A stretch of DNA of 64,000 bases from Sphingomonas jeddahensis. Its GTDB lineage: Bacteria; Pseudomonadota; Alphaproteobacteria; Sphingomonadales; Sphingomonadaceae. The position numbers and the translations under genes are program-made. The stretch is from contig NZ_MPSB01000004.1 in the NCBI RefSeq assembly GCF_001981525.1, positions 62,001 to 126,000 on the forward strand. The letters run 5' to 3'. Positions 33,128 through 41,756 of this stretch are shown here, one piece after another; position 1 is the stretch's first letter, and each line of letters opens with the position of its first letter. The notes below the pieces were generated by a model. That model did not search any database. It was not told the DNA's origin and saw only the letters and a list, made by a program, of their open reading frames with translations.

Positions 33128-34159
33128 ATGCACGCCCAACCTGATTCCAAACCGCTGCTGAGCGTGCTGAACGGCCAGCGCCGCGCGCGGCCGCCGATGT
33201 GGCTCATGCGCCAGGCCGGCCGCTATCTTCCCGAATATCGTGCACTGCGGGCCGAGAAGGGCGGCTTCCTGGCGCTCGCCACCGATCCGGAGGCGGCGTG
33301 CGAAGTGACGCTGCAGCCGATCCGCCGCTTCGGCTTCGATGGCGCGATCCTGTTCTCCGACATCCTCATGGTGCCCTGGGCGATGGGGCAGGACCTGACC
33401 TTCGGGCCGGGCGAGGGGCCGCGGTTGACTCCGCGACTGGTGGACAGCGCGCTGGACTCGCTCGCGGCGGTGCCGGGGCGGCTCGATCCGGTGTACGAGA
33501 CGGTGCGGCGGGTCGCGGCGGCGCTGCCGGCGGAGACGACGTTCCTTGGGTTCGCCGGATCGCCGTGGACGGTGGCGACCTACATGGTCGCCGGGCAGGG
33601 ATCGAAGGATCAGGCTGAAACGCGCGGGATGGCCTACCGTGCCCCGGCGGCATTCGGCGCGATCATCGAGGCGATCGTGGCGCTGACGATCGATTACCTT
33701 TCGGGGCAGATCGAGGCCGGTGTCGAGGCGGTGCAATTGTTCGACAGTTGGGCGGGCACCTTGTCACCGGCGCAGTTCGAGCGATGGGTGATCGCGCCCA
33801 ATGCGGCGATCGTTTCAGGGCTCAAGGCGCGGCATCCGGATGTGCCGGTGATTGGCTTCCCCAAGGGCGCCGGCGGCAAGCTGCCGGCCTATGCGCGCGA
33901 AACGGGGGTCGATGCGGTCGGGCTGGACGAGACGGTCGATCCGGTGTGGGCCGACGCGATGCTGCCGGAGGGGTTGCCGGTGCAGGGTAATCTCGATCCG
34001 CTGGCGCTGATCGCTGGCGGCGACGCGCTGGACGCGGCGATCGACCGGATCCTCCGCGCGTTTCCGGAGCGGCCGCATGTCTTCAACCTGGGCCATGGGA
34101 TCGACCAGCATACGCCGATCGCGCATGTCGAGCGGGTGATCGAAAAGGTAAGAGGCTGA
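33128..34159 (+). CDS. hemE: uroporphyrinogen decarboxylase
   Basis: The 343-residue enzyme has the family opening PPMWLMRQAGRYLPEYR and the second signature GFAGSPWTVATYMV. The Asp of FSDIL and the His near the C-terminus (FNLGHGIDQHTP) are conserved. It decarboxylates uroporphyrinogen III to coproporphyrinogen III in haem synthesis. ATG 33128 is preferred over TTG 33116. Its stop overlaps the hemJ start by one base. The location next to a DnaA-box cluster is the classic alphaproteobacterial hemE-oriC pair. Confidence 0.95.
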   Translation: MHAQPDSKPLLSVLNGQRRARPPMWLMRQAGRYLPEYRALRAEKGGFLALATDPEAACEVTLQPIRRFGFDGAILFSDILMVPWAMGQDLTFGPGEGPRLTPRLVDSALDSLAAVPGRLDPVYETVRRVAAALPAETTFLGFAGSPWTVATYMVAGQGSKDQAETRGMAYRAPAAFGAIIEAIVALTIDYLSGQIEAGVEAVQLFDSWAGTLSPAQFERWVIAPNAAIVSGLKARHPDVPVIGFPKGAGGKLPAYARETGVDAVGLDETVDPVWADAMLPEGLPVQGNLDPLALIAGGDALDAAIDRILRAFPERPHVFNLGHGIDQHTPIAHVERVIEKVRG

Positions 34160-34617
34160 TGGGTATCGGTTTCCTCGGCGCGGCTTACCTCTGGGTAAAG
34201 GCTGCGCATATCATCTTCGTGATCTTCTGGATGGCGGGGATGTTCATCTTCCCGCGCTATCTCGTGCATCATCAGGAGGGGCTGGGCGATCCGGGCGAGG
34301 AGGCGCGCTGGACCCTGCGAGAGAAGAAGCTGCGGCATATCATTCTGACGCCCGCGATGATCGCGGTGTGGGTGATCGGGCTGGTGCTGGCGGTAAATGC
34401 GGGGCTGCTGGCGGGGATCCAGGGGCTGGCGTGGCTGCATGCCAAGCTGTTCGTGGTGTTCCTGCTCTCGGGCTATCACGGGTGGGCGATCGGCTATTCG
34501 AAGCGGCTGGCCAAGGGTGTTGCTGGACTGAGCAACCGACGGCTCAGGATGATGAACGAAGTGCCGGCGCTGGCGGTAACGATCATCGTGATCCTCGCGG
34601 TGGTGAAGCCGTTCTGA
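34159..34617 (+). CDS. hemJ: protoporphyrinogen IX oxidase HemJ (CopD-like membrane protein)
   Basis: The 152-residue membrane protein has four hydrophobic segments and the HemJ hallmark KAAHIIFVIFWMAGMF with FPRYLVHH. EKKLRHIILTPAM and AKLFVVFLLSGYHGW follow. HemJ oxidises protoporphyrinogen IX, two steps after HemE. The gene begins at the last base of the hemE stop. The order hemE-hemJ-rho is conserved in Alphaproteobacteria. Confidence 0.9.
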   Translation: MGIGFLGAAYLWVKAAHIIFVIFWMAGMFIFPRYLVHHQEGLGDPGEEARWTLREKKLRHIILTPAMIAVWVIGLVLAVNAGLLAGIQGLAWLHAKLFVVFLLSGYHGWAIGYSKRLAKGVAGLSNRRLRMMNEVPALAVTIIVILAVVKPF

Positions 34618-34623
34618 GTGCCG

Positions 34624-34709
34624 CGTCATCCCGAATATGATCCGGGATCCCGCTTTTTCTTCTGAGGGCAGCGAAGGCAGCGGGACCCCGGGTCAAGCCC
34701 AGGGTGACG
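34624..34709. repeat. bracketed palindromic repeat (CCCGGA type)
   Basis: CGTCATCCCGAATATGATCC is paired, imperfectly, with GGGTCAAGCCCAGGGTGACG, and GGGATCCCGCT with AGCGGGACCCC. It lies just after hemJ. The 160 bp between it and rho probably contain the rho leader and promoter, but no motif stands out. Confidence 0.7.
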
Positions 34710-34870
34710 AGGGGTCAGGGGTTGCATCCGCTTGACTAACCCCTGAGCCCCCCCTACGTCCCACCCTCGGTGTGGCCTTTCCGGCCCGCTGCCTCCTCTT
34801 GCCTCGTTGCCGCGCGACCTTTCCGCCGACCGGGCTTTCTCCCCCAACCGATTTCAATCGGACACACGAC

Positions 34871-36127
34871 ATGCATCTCAAAGACCTCAAGAAGAAAGCC
34901 CCGGCCGAGTTGGTCCAGCTTGCCGAGGAGCTGGGCGTCGAGGGCGCCTCCACGCTGCGCAAGCAGGACCTCATGTTCGCGATCCTCAAGGTCCAGGCCG
35001 AGGAAGGCGAGCAGATCATGGGCGAAGGCACCATTGAGGTGCTGCCCGATGGCTTCGGCTTCCTGCGCAGCCCCCAGGCCAATTATCTCGCCGGGCCGGA
35101 CGACATCTATGTGTCGCCCAACCAGGTCCGTAAGCACGGCCTGCGCACTGGCGACACGGTCGAGGGCGAGATCCGCGGTCCCAAGGACGGCGAACGCTAT
35201 TTCGCGCTGACCAAGCTGATCAGCGTCAATTTCGACGATCCCGATGCGGTGCGCCACCGCGTCAATTTCGACAACCTCACCCCGCTCTATCCCGAAGAGC
35301 GGCTGAAGATGGAAATCGAGGATCCCACCATCAAGGACAAGTCGGGCCGTGTGCTCGACCTCGTCTCGCCGATCGGCAAGGGCCAGCGCTGTCTGATCGT
35401 GGCGCCGCCGCGCGTTGGCAAGACGATCATGATGCAGAACATCGCGCGCGCGATTTCGCTCAACCACCCCGAGGTGTTCCTGATCGTGCTGCTGATCGAC
35501 GAGCGGCCCGAGGAAGTCACCGACATGCAGCGCACGGTGAACGGCGAGGTCGTCTCCTCGACGTTCGACGAGCCGGCCACGCGCCACGTGGCGGTGGCCG
35601 AGATGGTGATCGAGAAAGCCAAGCGGCTGGTCGAGCACAAGAAGGACGTGGTGATCCTGCTCGACAACATCACCCGCCTGGGCCGCGCCTACAACACGGT
35701 GGTGCCGTCGTCGGGCAAGGTGCTGACCGGCGGTGTCGACGCCAATGCGCTGCAGCGGCCGAAGCGCTTCTTCGGTGCGGCGCGCAATATCGAGGAAGGC
35801 GGATCGCTGACGATCATCTCGACCTCGCTGATCGATACCGGCAGCCGCATGGACGAAGTGATCTTCGAGGAGTTCAAGGGCACCGGCAACGCGGAAATCG
35901 TGCTTGACCGCAAGGTTTCGGACAAGCGCATCTTCCCGGCGATCGACGTGTCGAAGAGCGGCACGCGCAAGGAAGAGCTGCTGGTCGAGAAGGACAAGCT
36001 GTCGAAGATGTGGGTCCTGCGCCGCATCCTGATGCAGATGGGCACTGTCGATGCGATGGAGTTCCTGCTGGGCAAGATGAAGGATTCCAAGACCAACGAG
36101 GATTTCTTCGCGAGCATGAATCAATAG
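34871..36127 (+). CDS. rho: transcription termination factor Rho
   Basis: The 418-residue protein starts [20 protein letters not shown], the Rho N-terminal domain. A cold-shock RNA-binding domain follows ([13 protein letters not shown] and [12 protein letters not shown]), then the ATPase with Walker A APPRVGKT and the [23 protein letters not shown] and [12 protein letters not shown] motifs. It is a hexameric RNA helicase that terminates transcription. Length is normal. The stop codon is within a 22-bp perfect hairpin (36126-36172). Confidence 0.96.
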   Translation: MHLKDLKKKAPAELVQLAEELGVEGASTLRKQDLMFAILKVQAEEGEQIMGEGTIEVLPDGFGFLRSPQANYLAGPDDIYVSPNQVRKHGLRTGDTVEGEIRGPKDGERYFALTKLISVNFDDPDAVRHRVNFDNLTPLYPEERLKMEIEDPTIKDKSGRVLDLVSPIGKGQRCLIVAPPRVGKTIMMQNIARAISLNHPEVFLIVLLIDERPEEVTDMQRTVNGEVVSSTFDEPATRHVAVAEMVIEKAKRLVEHKKDVVILLDNITRLGRAYNTVVPSSGKVLTGGVDANALQRPKRFFGAARNIEEGGSLTIISTSLIDTGSRMDEVIFEEFKGTGNAEIVLDRKVSDKRIFPAIDVSKSGTRKEELLVEKDKLSKMWVLRRILMQMGTVDAMEFLLGKMKDSKTNEDFFASMNQ

Positions 36128-36172
36128 CCGGTCTGAGTCCGGCGCCAGGGTGGCGCCGGACTCAGACCGGCT
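36126..36172 (+). repeat. 22-bp perfect hairpin at the rho stop codon
   Basis: The arms 36126-36147 and 36151-36172 are exact reverse complements with a 3-nt loop (GGG). The left arm starts AGCCGGTCTGAGTCCGGCGC and overlaps the TAG stop. No T-run follows. Such a stable hairpin would protect the rho mRNA 3' end or slow ribosomes and polymerase. Confidence 0.85.
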
Positions 36173-36202
36173 CGGCCGACGGGTGCGCAAGCAACCCGGT
36201 CG

Positions 36203-36229
36203 ACGGCGCGGCTTTGCCGCGCCGTTTTG
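36203..36229 (+). terminator. rho-independent terminator of rho
   Basis: ACGGCGCGGC-TTT-GCCGCGCCGT is a 10-bp stem followed by TTTTG. It lies about 75 bp after the rho stop and is the likely transcript end. Confidence 0.85.
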
Positions 36230-36417
36230 TGTTGGGCCGAAATTTATACCGCCTTTGACTACCCCTCTCCCCCAGCCCTCTCGCCAGCCCTCTCCCCGCC
36301 AGCAGGAAGAGGAAGACTTGTCCCTAGCCGCGCTTGTTCCCCTACGGTATCGAACGTGCGGAAACCCGAACGGCTCGCAACCGTTCGGACAGCAACACCC
36401 TCGCAGGAGCGCCGCCG

Positions 36418-37131
36418 TTGATCCTCACCATGTTTCTCCAGAGCGCGGGGTCGCTCGGCGACATCTGGCAGCACATCGTTGCGGATTTCTCCAACTTGTC
36501 CGATCCGGCGGCGCTGGCCGCTTTCGGCCAGGTGCTGATGATCGATCTGGTGCTGGCCGGCGACAATGCGATCGTGGTTGGCGCGCTGGCGGCGGGCCTG
36601 CCGGCGGATCAGCGCAAGAAGGTCATCATGATCGGCATTGTCGCTGCGCTGGTGCTGCGCATCGCCTTTGCGCTGGTGGTCAGCTGGCTGATGGGGATCG
36701 TGGGGCTGATCTTTGCCGGCGGGCTGCTGCTGCTGTGGGTCAGCTGGAAATTCTGGCGCGAGCTGCGCGCCGACAGCCATGCCAATAGCGGATCGGCGGA
36801 AGTCGCAGGTGACGAACATTCCGGCCTGGCACCGGCGCGCAGCTTCGCCGCCGCGGCCTGGGCAGTCGCCGTCGCGGACGTGTCGATGAGCCTCGACAAC
36901 GTCCTGGCGGTCGCCGGCGCGGCGCGCGAGCATCCGGGCATCCTGGTCGTTGGCCTGATCCTGTCAGTCGCGCTGATGGGCTTGGCGGCGAACCTGATCG
37001 CGCGGATCATCGAGCGTTATCGCTGGATCGCCTATCTCGGCCTGGCGGTGATCGTCTTTGTGGCGTTCAAGATGATCTACGAAGGGTGGATCGGCACGGG
37101 CGAGACGGTGGGGCTCAGCACGCTGTTCTGA
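36418..37131 (+). CDS. TerC/YjbE family integral membrane protein
   Basis: The 237-residue protein (if TTG 36418 is used) has seven or so hydrophobic segments and the TerC family repeats VLMIDLVLAGDNAIVVGALA and AVADVSMSLDNVLAVAGAA. The paired acidic D-N motifs are typical of metal-handling exporters in this family (TerC/Alx/MeeY, Mn2+). AGGAG at 36405-36409 is 8 nt before the TTG and 20 nt before ATG 36430, so TTG is preferred. Between its two halves lies a short hydrophilic loop. The 290-bp gap after rho contains two rho hairpins and a CT-rich tract with no clear gene. Confidence 0.85.
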   Translation: MILTMFLQSAGSLGDIWQHIVADFSNLSDPAALAAFGQVLMIDLVLAGDNAIVVGALAAGLPADQRKKVIMIGIVAALVLRIAFALVVSWLMGIVGLIFAGGLLLLWVSWKFWRELRADSHANSGSAEVAGDEHSGLAPARSFAAAAWAVAVADVSMSLDNVLAVAGAAREHPGILVVGLILSVALMGLAANLIARIIERYRWIAYLGLAVIVFVAFKMIYEGWIGTGETVGLSTLF

Positions 37132-37140
37132 CGCCAGCCT

Positions 37141-37170
37141 CGTCACCCCGGGGCTTGACCTGGGGTGACG
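37141..37170. repeat. half-copy of the palindromic repeat / hairpin
   Basis: CGTCACCCCGGGGCTTGACC continues to GGGGTGACG, forming a single hairpin unit of the CCCCGGA repeat. It stands 9 bp after the stop of the TerC-type gene. Confidence 0.6.
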
Positions 37171-37247
37171 GGAAGCAGGCGAACCCCGGGGTTCACCGCG
37201 CGTTCAACGCTTGCTCACGATAGCCGTGACAACCACTCGGGAGAGCC

Positions 37248-37856
37248 GTGTTGAAGATCCTGTTTCCCGTCGCCGCCGTGGCGATGGTTGCCGCCCCGGC
37301 AGTCGCGCAATCGAGCGACCTTGCCGCCGTCCAGAACCATCTGCGCGCCGTCAACACGATGACGGCGGATTTCACGCAGACCGATCGCGCCGGCAAGACG
37401 CTGACCGGCACCTTGTCGCTGAAGAAGCCGGGCAAGATCCGCTTCCAATATGAAAAGGGCGTACCGATCCTTGTGGTGGGTGATGGCAAGGCACTGACAT
37501 TCATCGATTATTCGGTGAAGCAGGTGCAGCGCTGGCCGATCAGCAATTCGCCCTTGGGCGTGCTGATCAATCCCGATCGTGACATCTCCCGCTATGCCAA
37601 GGTGGTGCCGAGCGGTGACCAGCGCGTGTTGTCGGTGGAGGGATATGATCCCAAGCACCCTGAATATGGTCGCATCACCATGGTGTTCGCGCGGGACGGT
37701 GGAGCGCCGGGCGGGTTGATGCTTCAGGGCTGGGTGACGCTGGACAGTCAGGGCAACCGCACCACCATCCGTCTCGCAAACCAGCGCTTCAACGCGCCGG
37801 TAAGCGACGGAACGTTCCGCTGGAACGATCCACGGAAATCGGCCCGCCGAAGCTGA
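37248..37856 (+). CDS. lolA: outer-membrane lipoprotein carrier protein LolA
   Basis: The 202-residue protein starts at GTG 37248 with a Sec signal (LKILFPVAAVAMVAAPAVAQ). The mature part has the LolA pattern: VNTMTADFTQTDRAGKTLTG, LKKPGKIRFQYEKG and VGDGKALTFIDYSVKQV. The sequence ends in a basic tail. It carries lipoproteins across the periplasm from LolCDE to the outer membrane. A GGGAGAG Shine-Dalgarno precedes the start. It stands as an apparent single gene before a structured non-coding stretch. Confidence 0.92.
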   Translation: MLKILFPVAAVAMVAAPAVAQSSDLAAVQNHLRAVNTMTADFTQTDRAGKTLTGTLSLKKPGKIRFQYEKGVPILVVGDGKALTFIDYSVKQVQRWPISNSPLGVLINPDRDISRYAKVVPSGDQRVLSVEGYDPKHPEYGRITMVFARDGGAPGGLMLQGWVTLDSQGNRTTIRLANQRFNAPVSDGTFRWNDPRKSARRS

Positions 37857-37868
37857 ACCGAAACCGAC

Positions 37869-37895
37869 CTTCCTGTTCATGCGCGGGACAGGAAG
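37869..37895 (+). terminator. hairpin after lolA
   Basis: CTTCCTGT (37869-37876) and ACAGGAAG (37888-37895) pair around an 11-nt loop, 12 bp after the lolA stop. No T-run follows, so it is a weak terminator candidate. Confidence 0.5.
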
Positions 37896-37904
37896 CTGCG
37901 CTTA

Positions 37905-38034
37905 AAACGATCGTTGCGGATGTGGGGCGGTTCGGGATTTTCCCCCTGTTGCCCGGACTGATTGCCCCACAACCCCCTGCGTGACGAACGCCAGGTTGGC
38001 CCTCGCTCCATGCCCCCGGAGCGGGGGCCTTTCT
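37905..38034 (+). ncRNA. possible structured small RNA or long terminator region
   Basis: The 467-bp gap 37857-38323 has no supported gene. Within it TGTGGGGC (37921-37928) pairs with GCCCCACA (37964-37971). A short GCCCCCG-GAG-CGGGGGC hairpin (38012-38028) followed by CCTTTCT looks like an intrinsic terminator. This arrangement would suit a roughly 120-nt RNA. I cannot assign it to a known family such as 6S or SRP RNA. Confidence 0.3.
38012..38034 (+). terminator. intrinsic terminator
   Basis: A 7-bp GC-only stem with a 3-nt loop is followed by CCTTTCT. It would end either a lolA read-through transcript or the candidate small RNA. Confidence 0.6.
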
Positions 38035-38165
38035 GCGTAGGGCGCATGCCGACCAAGTCGGCAAGACGCTCAAGCACGGCCGGCGGCCCGCAGGTGCCGT
38101 CCGACGACGCGGCTTTGCCGCGGCGGCTGTGGGGGGTCAGCAGCCTGCGTTTGATGTGCGGCACG

Positions 38166-38272
38166 GTGGATGCCGGCACGAGGCCGGCATGACGGTGGGC
38201 TGGGCTAGCGCTCTGGCGCTAGCAGCAGCTGGGGCGGAGGGCTGGATCCCGGATCAGGTCCGGAGTGACGAC
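38166..38272. repeat. bracketed palindromic repeat (GCCGGC/CCCGGA type)
   Basis: The left end GATGCCGGCACGAGGCCGGC and the right end GATCCCGGATCAGGTCCGGA are two different hairpin units of the same family, so this is probably a composite or decayed copy. It lies just upstream of xthA. Confidence 0.6.
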
Positions 38273-38323
38273 GACCGTTGGGGCACAGTTGTCGCCCTTC
38301 GCTACGCTCGCTAAGTCGCCCAC

Positions 38324-39106
38324 GTGAAGATCGTCAGCTGGAACATCAATTCGGTCCGTTTTCGCATCGACATCGTCGAGCGGTTCCTGCGCGAGGTGCA
38401 GCCGGACGTGCTGTGCCTGCAGGAAACCAAGGTGATCGACGCGGACTTTCCGTTCGAGACGTTTCGCGCGCTCGGCTACGAGCATATCCTGATTCACGGC
38501 CAGCGGATGCACCACGGCGTGGCGATCGTCAGCCGGGTGCCGGTGAGCGAGGATGACCGGTTCGACTGGCAAGCCAATCGCGAGGCGCGGCATATCGGCG
38601 TGCGGCTGGCGAACGGCGTGCGTATCGAGAACGTCTATGTTCCGGCAGGCGGCGACGTGCCTGATCGCGAGGTGAACGCGAAGTTCGGGCAGAAGCTCGA
38701 TTTCGTGCAGCGGATGACCGATTGGTCGGCCGCGCTGGACTGCCCGACGATCCTGACCGGCGACTTCAACATCGCGCCGCTGCCCAGCGACGTGTGGAGC
38801 CACAAGGCATTGCTCAAGGTGGTGAGCCATACCCCGGTCGAGGTGGAAGCGCTCGACCGGCTGCAAGCGTCGAACGACTGGATCGATCTGGGGCGTCATT
38901 TCCATCCGGCCCCGGCGCGGCTGCACACCTGGTGGAGCTATCGCTCGCCTGACTGGACCAAGAACGATCGCGGGCGGCGGCTGGATCACATGTGGGCGAC
39001 GGGCGACGTGGCGAAATCCGCGACGCGCCATCATGTCTTCGAGGACTGCCGCAGCTGGATCAAGCCTTCAGACCATGTGCCGATCATGACGGAGTTCGCC
39101 TTTTGA
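38324..39106 (+). CDS. xthA: exodeoxyribonuclease III
   Basis: The 260-residue enzyme starts at GTG 38324 with KIVSWNINSVRFR. It has the Exo III motifs LCLQETKV (metal-binding Glu), ILTGDFNIAP, DHMWATGD and the C-terminal SDHVPIM with the catalytic His. It is the main AP endonuclease and 3' phosphatase of base excision repair. The stop overlaps the ribA TTG start (TTGA), so the two genes are co-translated. Confidence 0.95.
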   Translation: MKIVSWNINSVRFRIDIVERFLREVQPDVLCLQETKVIDADFPFETFRALGYEHILIHGQRMHHGVAIVSRVPVSEDDRFDWQANREARHIGVRLANGVRIENVYVPAGGDVPDREVNAKFGQKLDFVQRMTDWSAALDCPTILTGDFNIAPLPSDVWSHKALLKVVSHTPVEVEALDRLQASNDWIDLGRHFHPAPARLHTWWSYRSPDWTKNDRGRRLDHMWATGDVAKSATRHHVFEDCRSWIKPSDHVPIMTEFAF

Positions 39107-40152
39107 CCAACCCTCGGCTGGCTGCGCGGGCGATCGATGCGCTTCGGCGCGGCTGGCCGATCCGCATCGGGACGCTGGGGCTGCTGCCGATCGAGACGGC
39201 CGATCCAGTGCGGCTGGCGGCGTTCGATCCGGAGGAGGAGGCGCCCGTGCTGCTTTCCGCGGGGCGCGCGGAAACGCTGAAGCTCGCCAATCAGCTGGAA
39301 GCTGCGGTGCCCGATGCGCCGGTACTGGTCGATCGCGCACCGTGGATCGACTTCGCCACAGCGACCGCGTTAGCCGATCCGCAGCTGGACTTGGCGACGC
39401 CGCTGAAAGGACCATTCCGCGCGATCACGGTGATCGCGCCGGCGGATGCGGGTGCCGCGTTGCGGCTGGCGCGGGTGGCGGGGATGCTGCCGGCGTTCTT
39501 TGTGCGCTCAGGCGGGCAGGGTGAGGTGACGCTTTCGCCCAGCGATATCGACGCGCATGAGGATGCAATCCGGCTGTCGATCGCGGCACGGGCCAGGCTG
39601 CCCGTCGCCCATGCCGAGGATGCGGAAATCGTCGCCTTCCGCACGCCGGAGGGACCGGGCGAGCATGTCGCGCTGTTGATCGGATCACCCAATGGCGCGC
39701 CGCCGCTGGTGCGGCTGCACAGCGAATGCCTGACCGGGGACGCGCTCGGCAGCCTGAAGTGCGATTGCGGGCCGCAGCTGGACGCGGCGCTGAAGGCGAT
39801 CGCGGCGTCTGACTGGGGCATCCTGCTGTACCTGCGGCAGGAAGGGCGAGGGATCGGGCTGGTTAACAAGCTGCGGGCGTATGCCTTGCAGGATCAAGGC
39901 TTCGATACGGTGGACGCGAACACGCGACTGGGCTTCGCGATTGACGCGCGCGATTTCGGGGTGGCGGCACGGATGCTCGATCTGTTGGGGCAGCGCGAGG
40001 TGCGGCTGCTGACCAACAATCCCGGCAAGGTACAGGGGCTGGAGGCGCATGGCATCCGCGTCGCGGAGCGCGTGCCGCATTTCCTGCCGACGAATAAGCA
40101 TAATGAACAATATCTGGCGACCAAGCGGGATCGTACCGGGCACCAACTTTAG
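39103..40152 (+). CDS. ribA: GTP cyclohydrolase II
   Basis: The 349-residue protein has an N-terminal domain of about 150 residues with no catalytic motif I recognise, then the GTP cyclohydrolase II core. The zinc ligands are in SECLTGDALGSLKCDCG. Further motifs are YLRQEGRGIGLVNKLRAY and LLTNNPGKVQGLEAHGI. It opens the GTP imidazole ring, the first step of riboflavin synthesis. The TTG at 39103 overlaps the xthA stop; no ATG fits the conserved opening. The same two-part length is usual in alphaproteobacterial RibA. Confidence 0.92.
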   Translation: MTNPRLAARAIDALRRGWPIRIGTLGLLPIETADPVRLAAFDPEEEAPVLLSAGRAETLKLANQLEAAVPDAPVLVDRAPWIDFATATALADPQLDLATPLKGPFRAITVIAPADAGAALRLARVAGMLPAFFVRSGGQGEVTLSPSDIDAHEDAIRLSIAARARLPVAHAEDAEIVAFRTPEGPGEHVALLIGSPNGAPPLVRLHSECLTGDALGSLKCDCGPQLDAALKAIAASDWGILLYLRQEGRGIGLVNKLRAYALQDQGFDTVDANTRLGFAIDARDFGVAARMLDLLGQREVRLLTNNPGKVQGLEAHGIRVAERVPHFLPTNKHNEQYLATKRDRTGHQL

Positions 40153-40183
40153 GTTCGTCGGCCAGGGGGCTTGGAGAAAGTTT

Positions 40184-40394
40184 GTTCACGCGAAGGTGAA
40201 GGCGCGAAGAAGAGGTTGTTCTCACAGGGAGCGCAGAGGACACGAAGCCGAAACCCTTCGTGACTCTCGTCTCGCGACAGCGAGACCTTCATTATCGAGC
40301 CGCCGGACGCGGCTCGGAACATTACCTCCGGCGCATCATCTCTGTAATCTCTGCGCTCTCTGTGAAAACATAATCTTCGCGCCTTCGCTTGAAC
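40184..40394. repeat. long imperfect inverted repeat with internal hairpins
   Basis: The left arm (about 40184-40240, with GCGAAGGTGAAGGCGCGAAG) is an imperfect reverse complement of the right arm (about 40340-40394, with TCTTCGCGCCTTCGC). Between them are two perfect small hairpins, GTCTCGC-GACA-GCGAGAC (40269-40286) and CGAGCCGC/GCGGCTCG (40296-40316). The whole ribA to HAD-gene gap is this element. It differs from the CCCGGA repeats. Confidence 0.7.
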
Positions 40395-41060
40395 CTAAAG
40401 CCCCAGCTCGCGACGCACATCCTCGAAATCGCGGGCGACGGCCTGAACGCCGATCTCGCGCAGGCGGGCGTCGTGACCGATGGCGCAGTGGCGGCCGGCG
40501 CACAGGCCAATGACATGGCCGCCGCTCGCGACCGCGCCAGTGGCGCCGACTGGAGAATCTTCGAGGATCGCGCAGCGTTCGATGGGAATGCCGAGCTGTC
40601 TGGCGCCGTAGAGGTACAGGTCAGGCGCAGGCTTGCCGCGGGTGACGTGTTCGGCGCCCGAATAAAGGTGATCGCCGAATACTCCTTGCAGCCCGAGGTG
40701 GCGCAGGTGGGTGCTGATCCAGCGGGTCGAGCTCGATGACACCACCGCCTTGGGCAAATCAGCGGGGAGCGAGCGGACAAAGGCGACTGCGCCGGCGACT
40801 TCCTCCACCCCTTCGGCGAGGACGCGTTCGTTCTCCGCCATGCGGTGCTCCTGCCAATCGGCCGGCAGCGGCCCGCCGATGAATGCCTCGACCCGATCGA
40901 TGAAGTCACGCCCGGCATGGCCCATGAAGCGCGCCATCGATTCCTCCGGGGTGATCGGATGGCCGGCGGCGGTCAGGAAATCGGCAATATGCTGGTTGCC
41001 GAGATATTCGCTCTCGATCAGCACGCCATCGAAGTCGAAGAGCAATGCATCGAACTTCAT
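40395..41060 (-). CDS. HAD superfamily phosphatase (beta-phosphoglucomutase/Gph-like)
   Basis: The 221-residue protein has HAD motif I LLFDFDGVLIESE (Asp nucleophile at residue 9 and Asp11), motif II VVSSSST, and motifs III and IV with RGKPAPDLYLYGARQLG and CAILEDSPVGATGAV. A helical cap lies between. It should dephosphorylate a small sugar phosphate or phosphoglycolate; the substrate is not readable. It overlaps the YggS-type gene by ATGA, so the pair is an operon. Confidence 0.87.
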   Translation of the reverse strand: MKFDALLFDFDGVLIESEYLGNQHIADFLTAAGHPITPEESMARFMGHAGRDFIDRVEAFIGGPLPADWQEHRMAENERVLAEGVEEVAGAVAFVRSLPADLPKAVVSSSSTRWISTHLRHLGLQGVFGDHLYSGAEHVTRGKPAPDLYLYGARQLGIPIERCAILEDSPVGATGAVASGGHVIGLCAGRHCAIGHDARLREIGVQAVARDFEDVRRELGL

Positions 41061-41734
41061 GCGCTTGCTCCCTTGGACGCGCGTTCACCGAACAGCGCGG
41101 AGCCGATGCGCACGTGTGTGGCACCAATCATCACCGCGGTTTCGAAATCGTCCGACATGCCCATGCTGAGCCCAGCCACCCCTTCCTCTCGCGCGATCTT
41201 GGCGAGCAGCGCGAAATAGGGGGCAGCATCGACGCCGTTAGGGGGTAGGCACATCAATCCGGTGACCGGCAGGTCTGCGGTTCGCGCCGCTGCAAGCAGC
41301 GGCGGCAGATCGATGATGGCGCAGCCGCCTTTTTGCGGCTCCTCGCCGATGTTGACCTGGATGAAGCAGGCGGGGCGGCGGCCTTGCGCGTCCATCGCCT
41401 TGGCCAAGGCGGCGATCAGCGATGGGCGATCGACGGCGTGGATCGCATCGGCCATGGCGACGGCTTCGTTGGCCTTGTTGGATTGCAGCTGGCCGATCAG
41501 GTGCAGCCGTGCGTCCGGATAGCGTTCGCGCAAGGCCGGCCATTTCTCGCCCGCCTCCTGAACCCGGTTCTCGCCGAAATCGCGGTGGCCGGCGGCGAGC
41601 AGCGGTTCGATGGCATCGGCCGGGTGCGTCTTCGATACCGCGATCAAGGTGATGTCGGTAGCGTCGCGGCGGGCGAGCTTGGCGGCATGCGCGATCCGGC
41701 TGTGGATCGCGGCGAGGCGGTCGTCGGCTTGCAT
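41057..41734 (-). CDS. YggS family PLP homeostasis protein
   Basis: The 225-residue PLP-binding protein has the PLP lysine in LIAVSKTHPAD, then FGENRVQEAGEKW, LHLIGQLQSNKANEAV and the C-terminal GMSDDFETAVMIGATHVRIG. These are the YggS/PROSC signatures. The protein keeps free pyridoxal phosphate low and affects amino-acid balance. Start MQADDRLAAI is chosen because codons further upstream overlap the divergent thiamine-type gene. It shares a divergent promoter region of only 22 bp with that gene. Confidence 0.92.
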   Translation of the reverse strand: MQADDRLAAIHSRIAHAAKLARRDATDITLIAVSKTHPADAIEPLLAAGHRDFGENRVQEAGEKWPALRERYPDARLHLIGQLQSNKANEAVAMADAIHAVDRPSLIAALAKAMDAQGRRPACFIQVNIGEEPQKGGCAIIDLPPLLAAARTADLPVTGLMCLPPNGVDAAPYFALLAKIAREEGVAGLSMGMSDDFETAVMIGATHVRIGSALFGERASKGASA

Positions 41735-41756
41735 CGGGCGCGCTATAGGCAGCGGC

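Noticed and set aside
37877..38179. Small minus-strand frames in the lolA-xthA gap
   Set aside because: Composition is Arg/Pro/Gly-rich with no start signal or family; the DNA is better explained by hairpins and a repeat.
38321..38328. CACGTG at the xthA start as a further parS site
   Set aside because: Only the central six bases match; the flanking GTTTC/GAAAC arms are missing.
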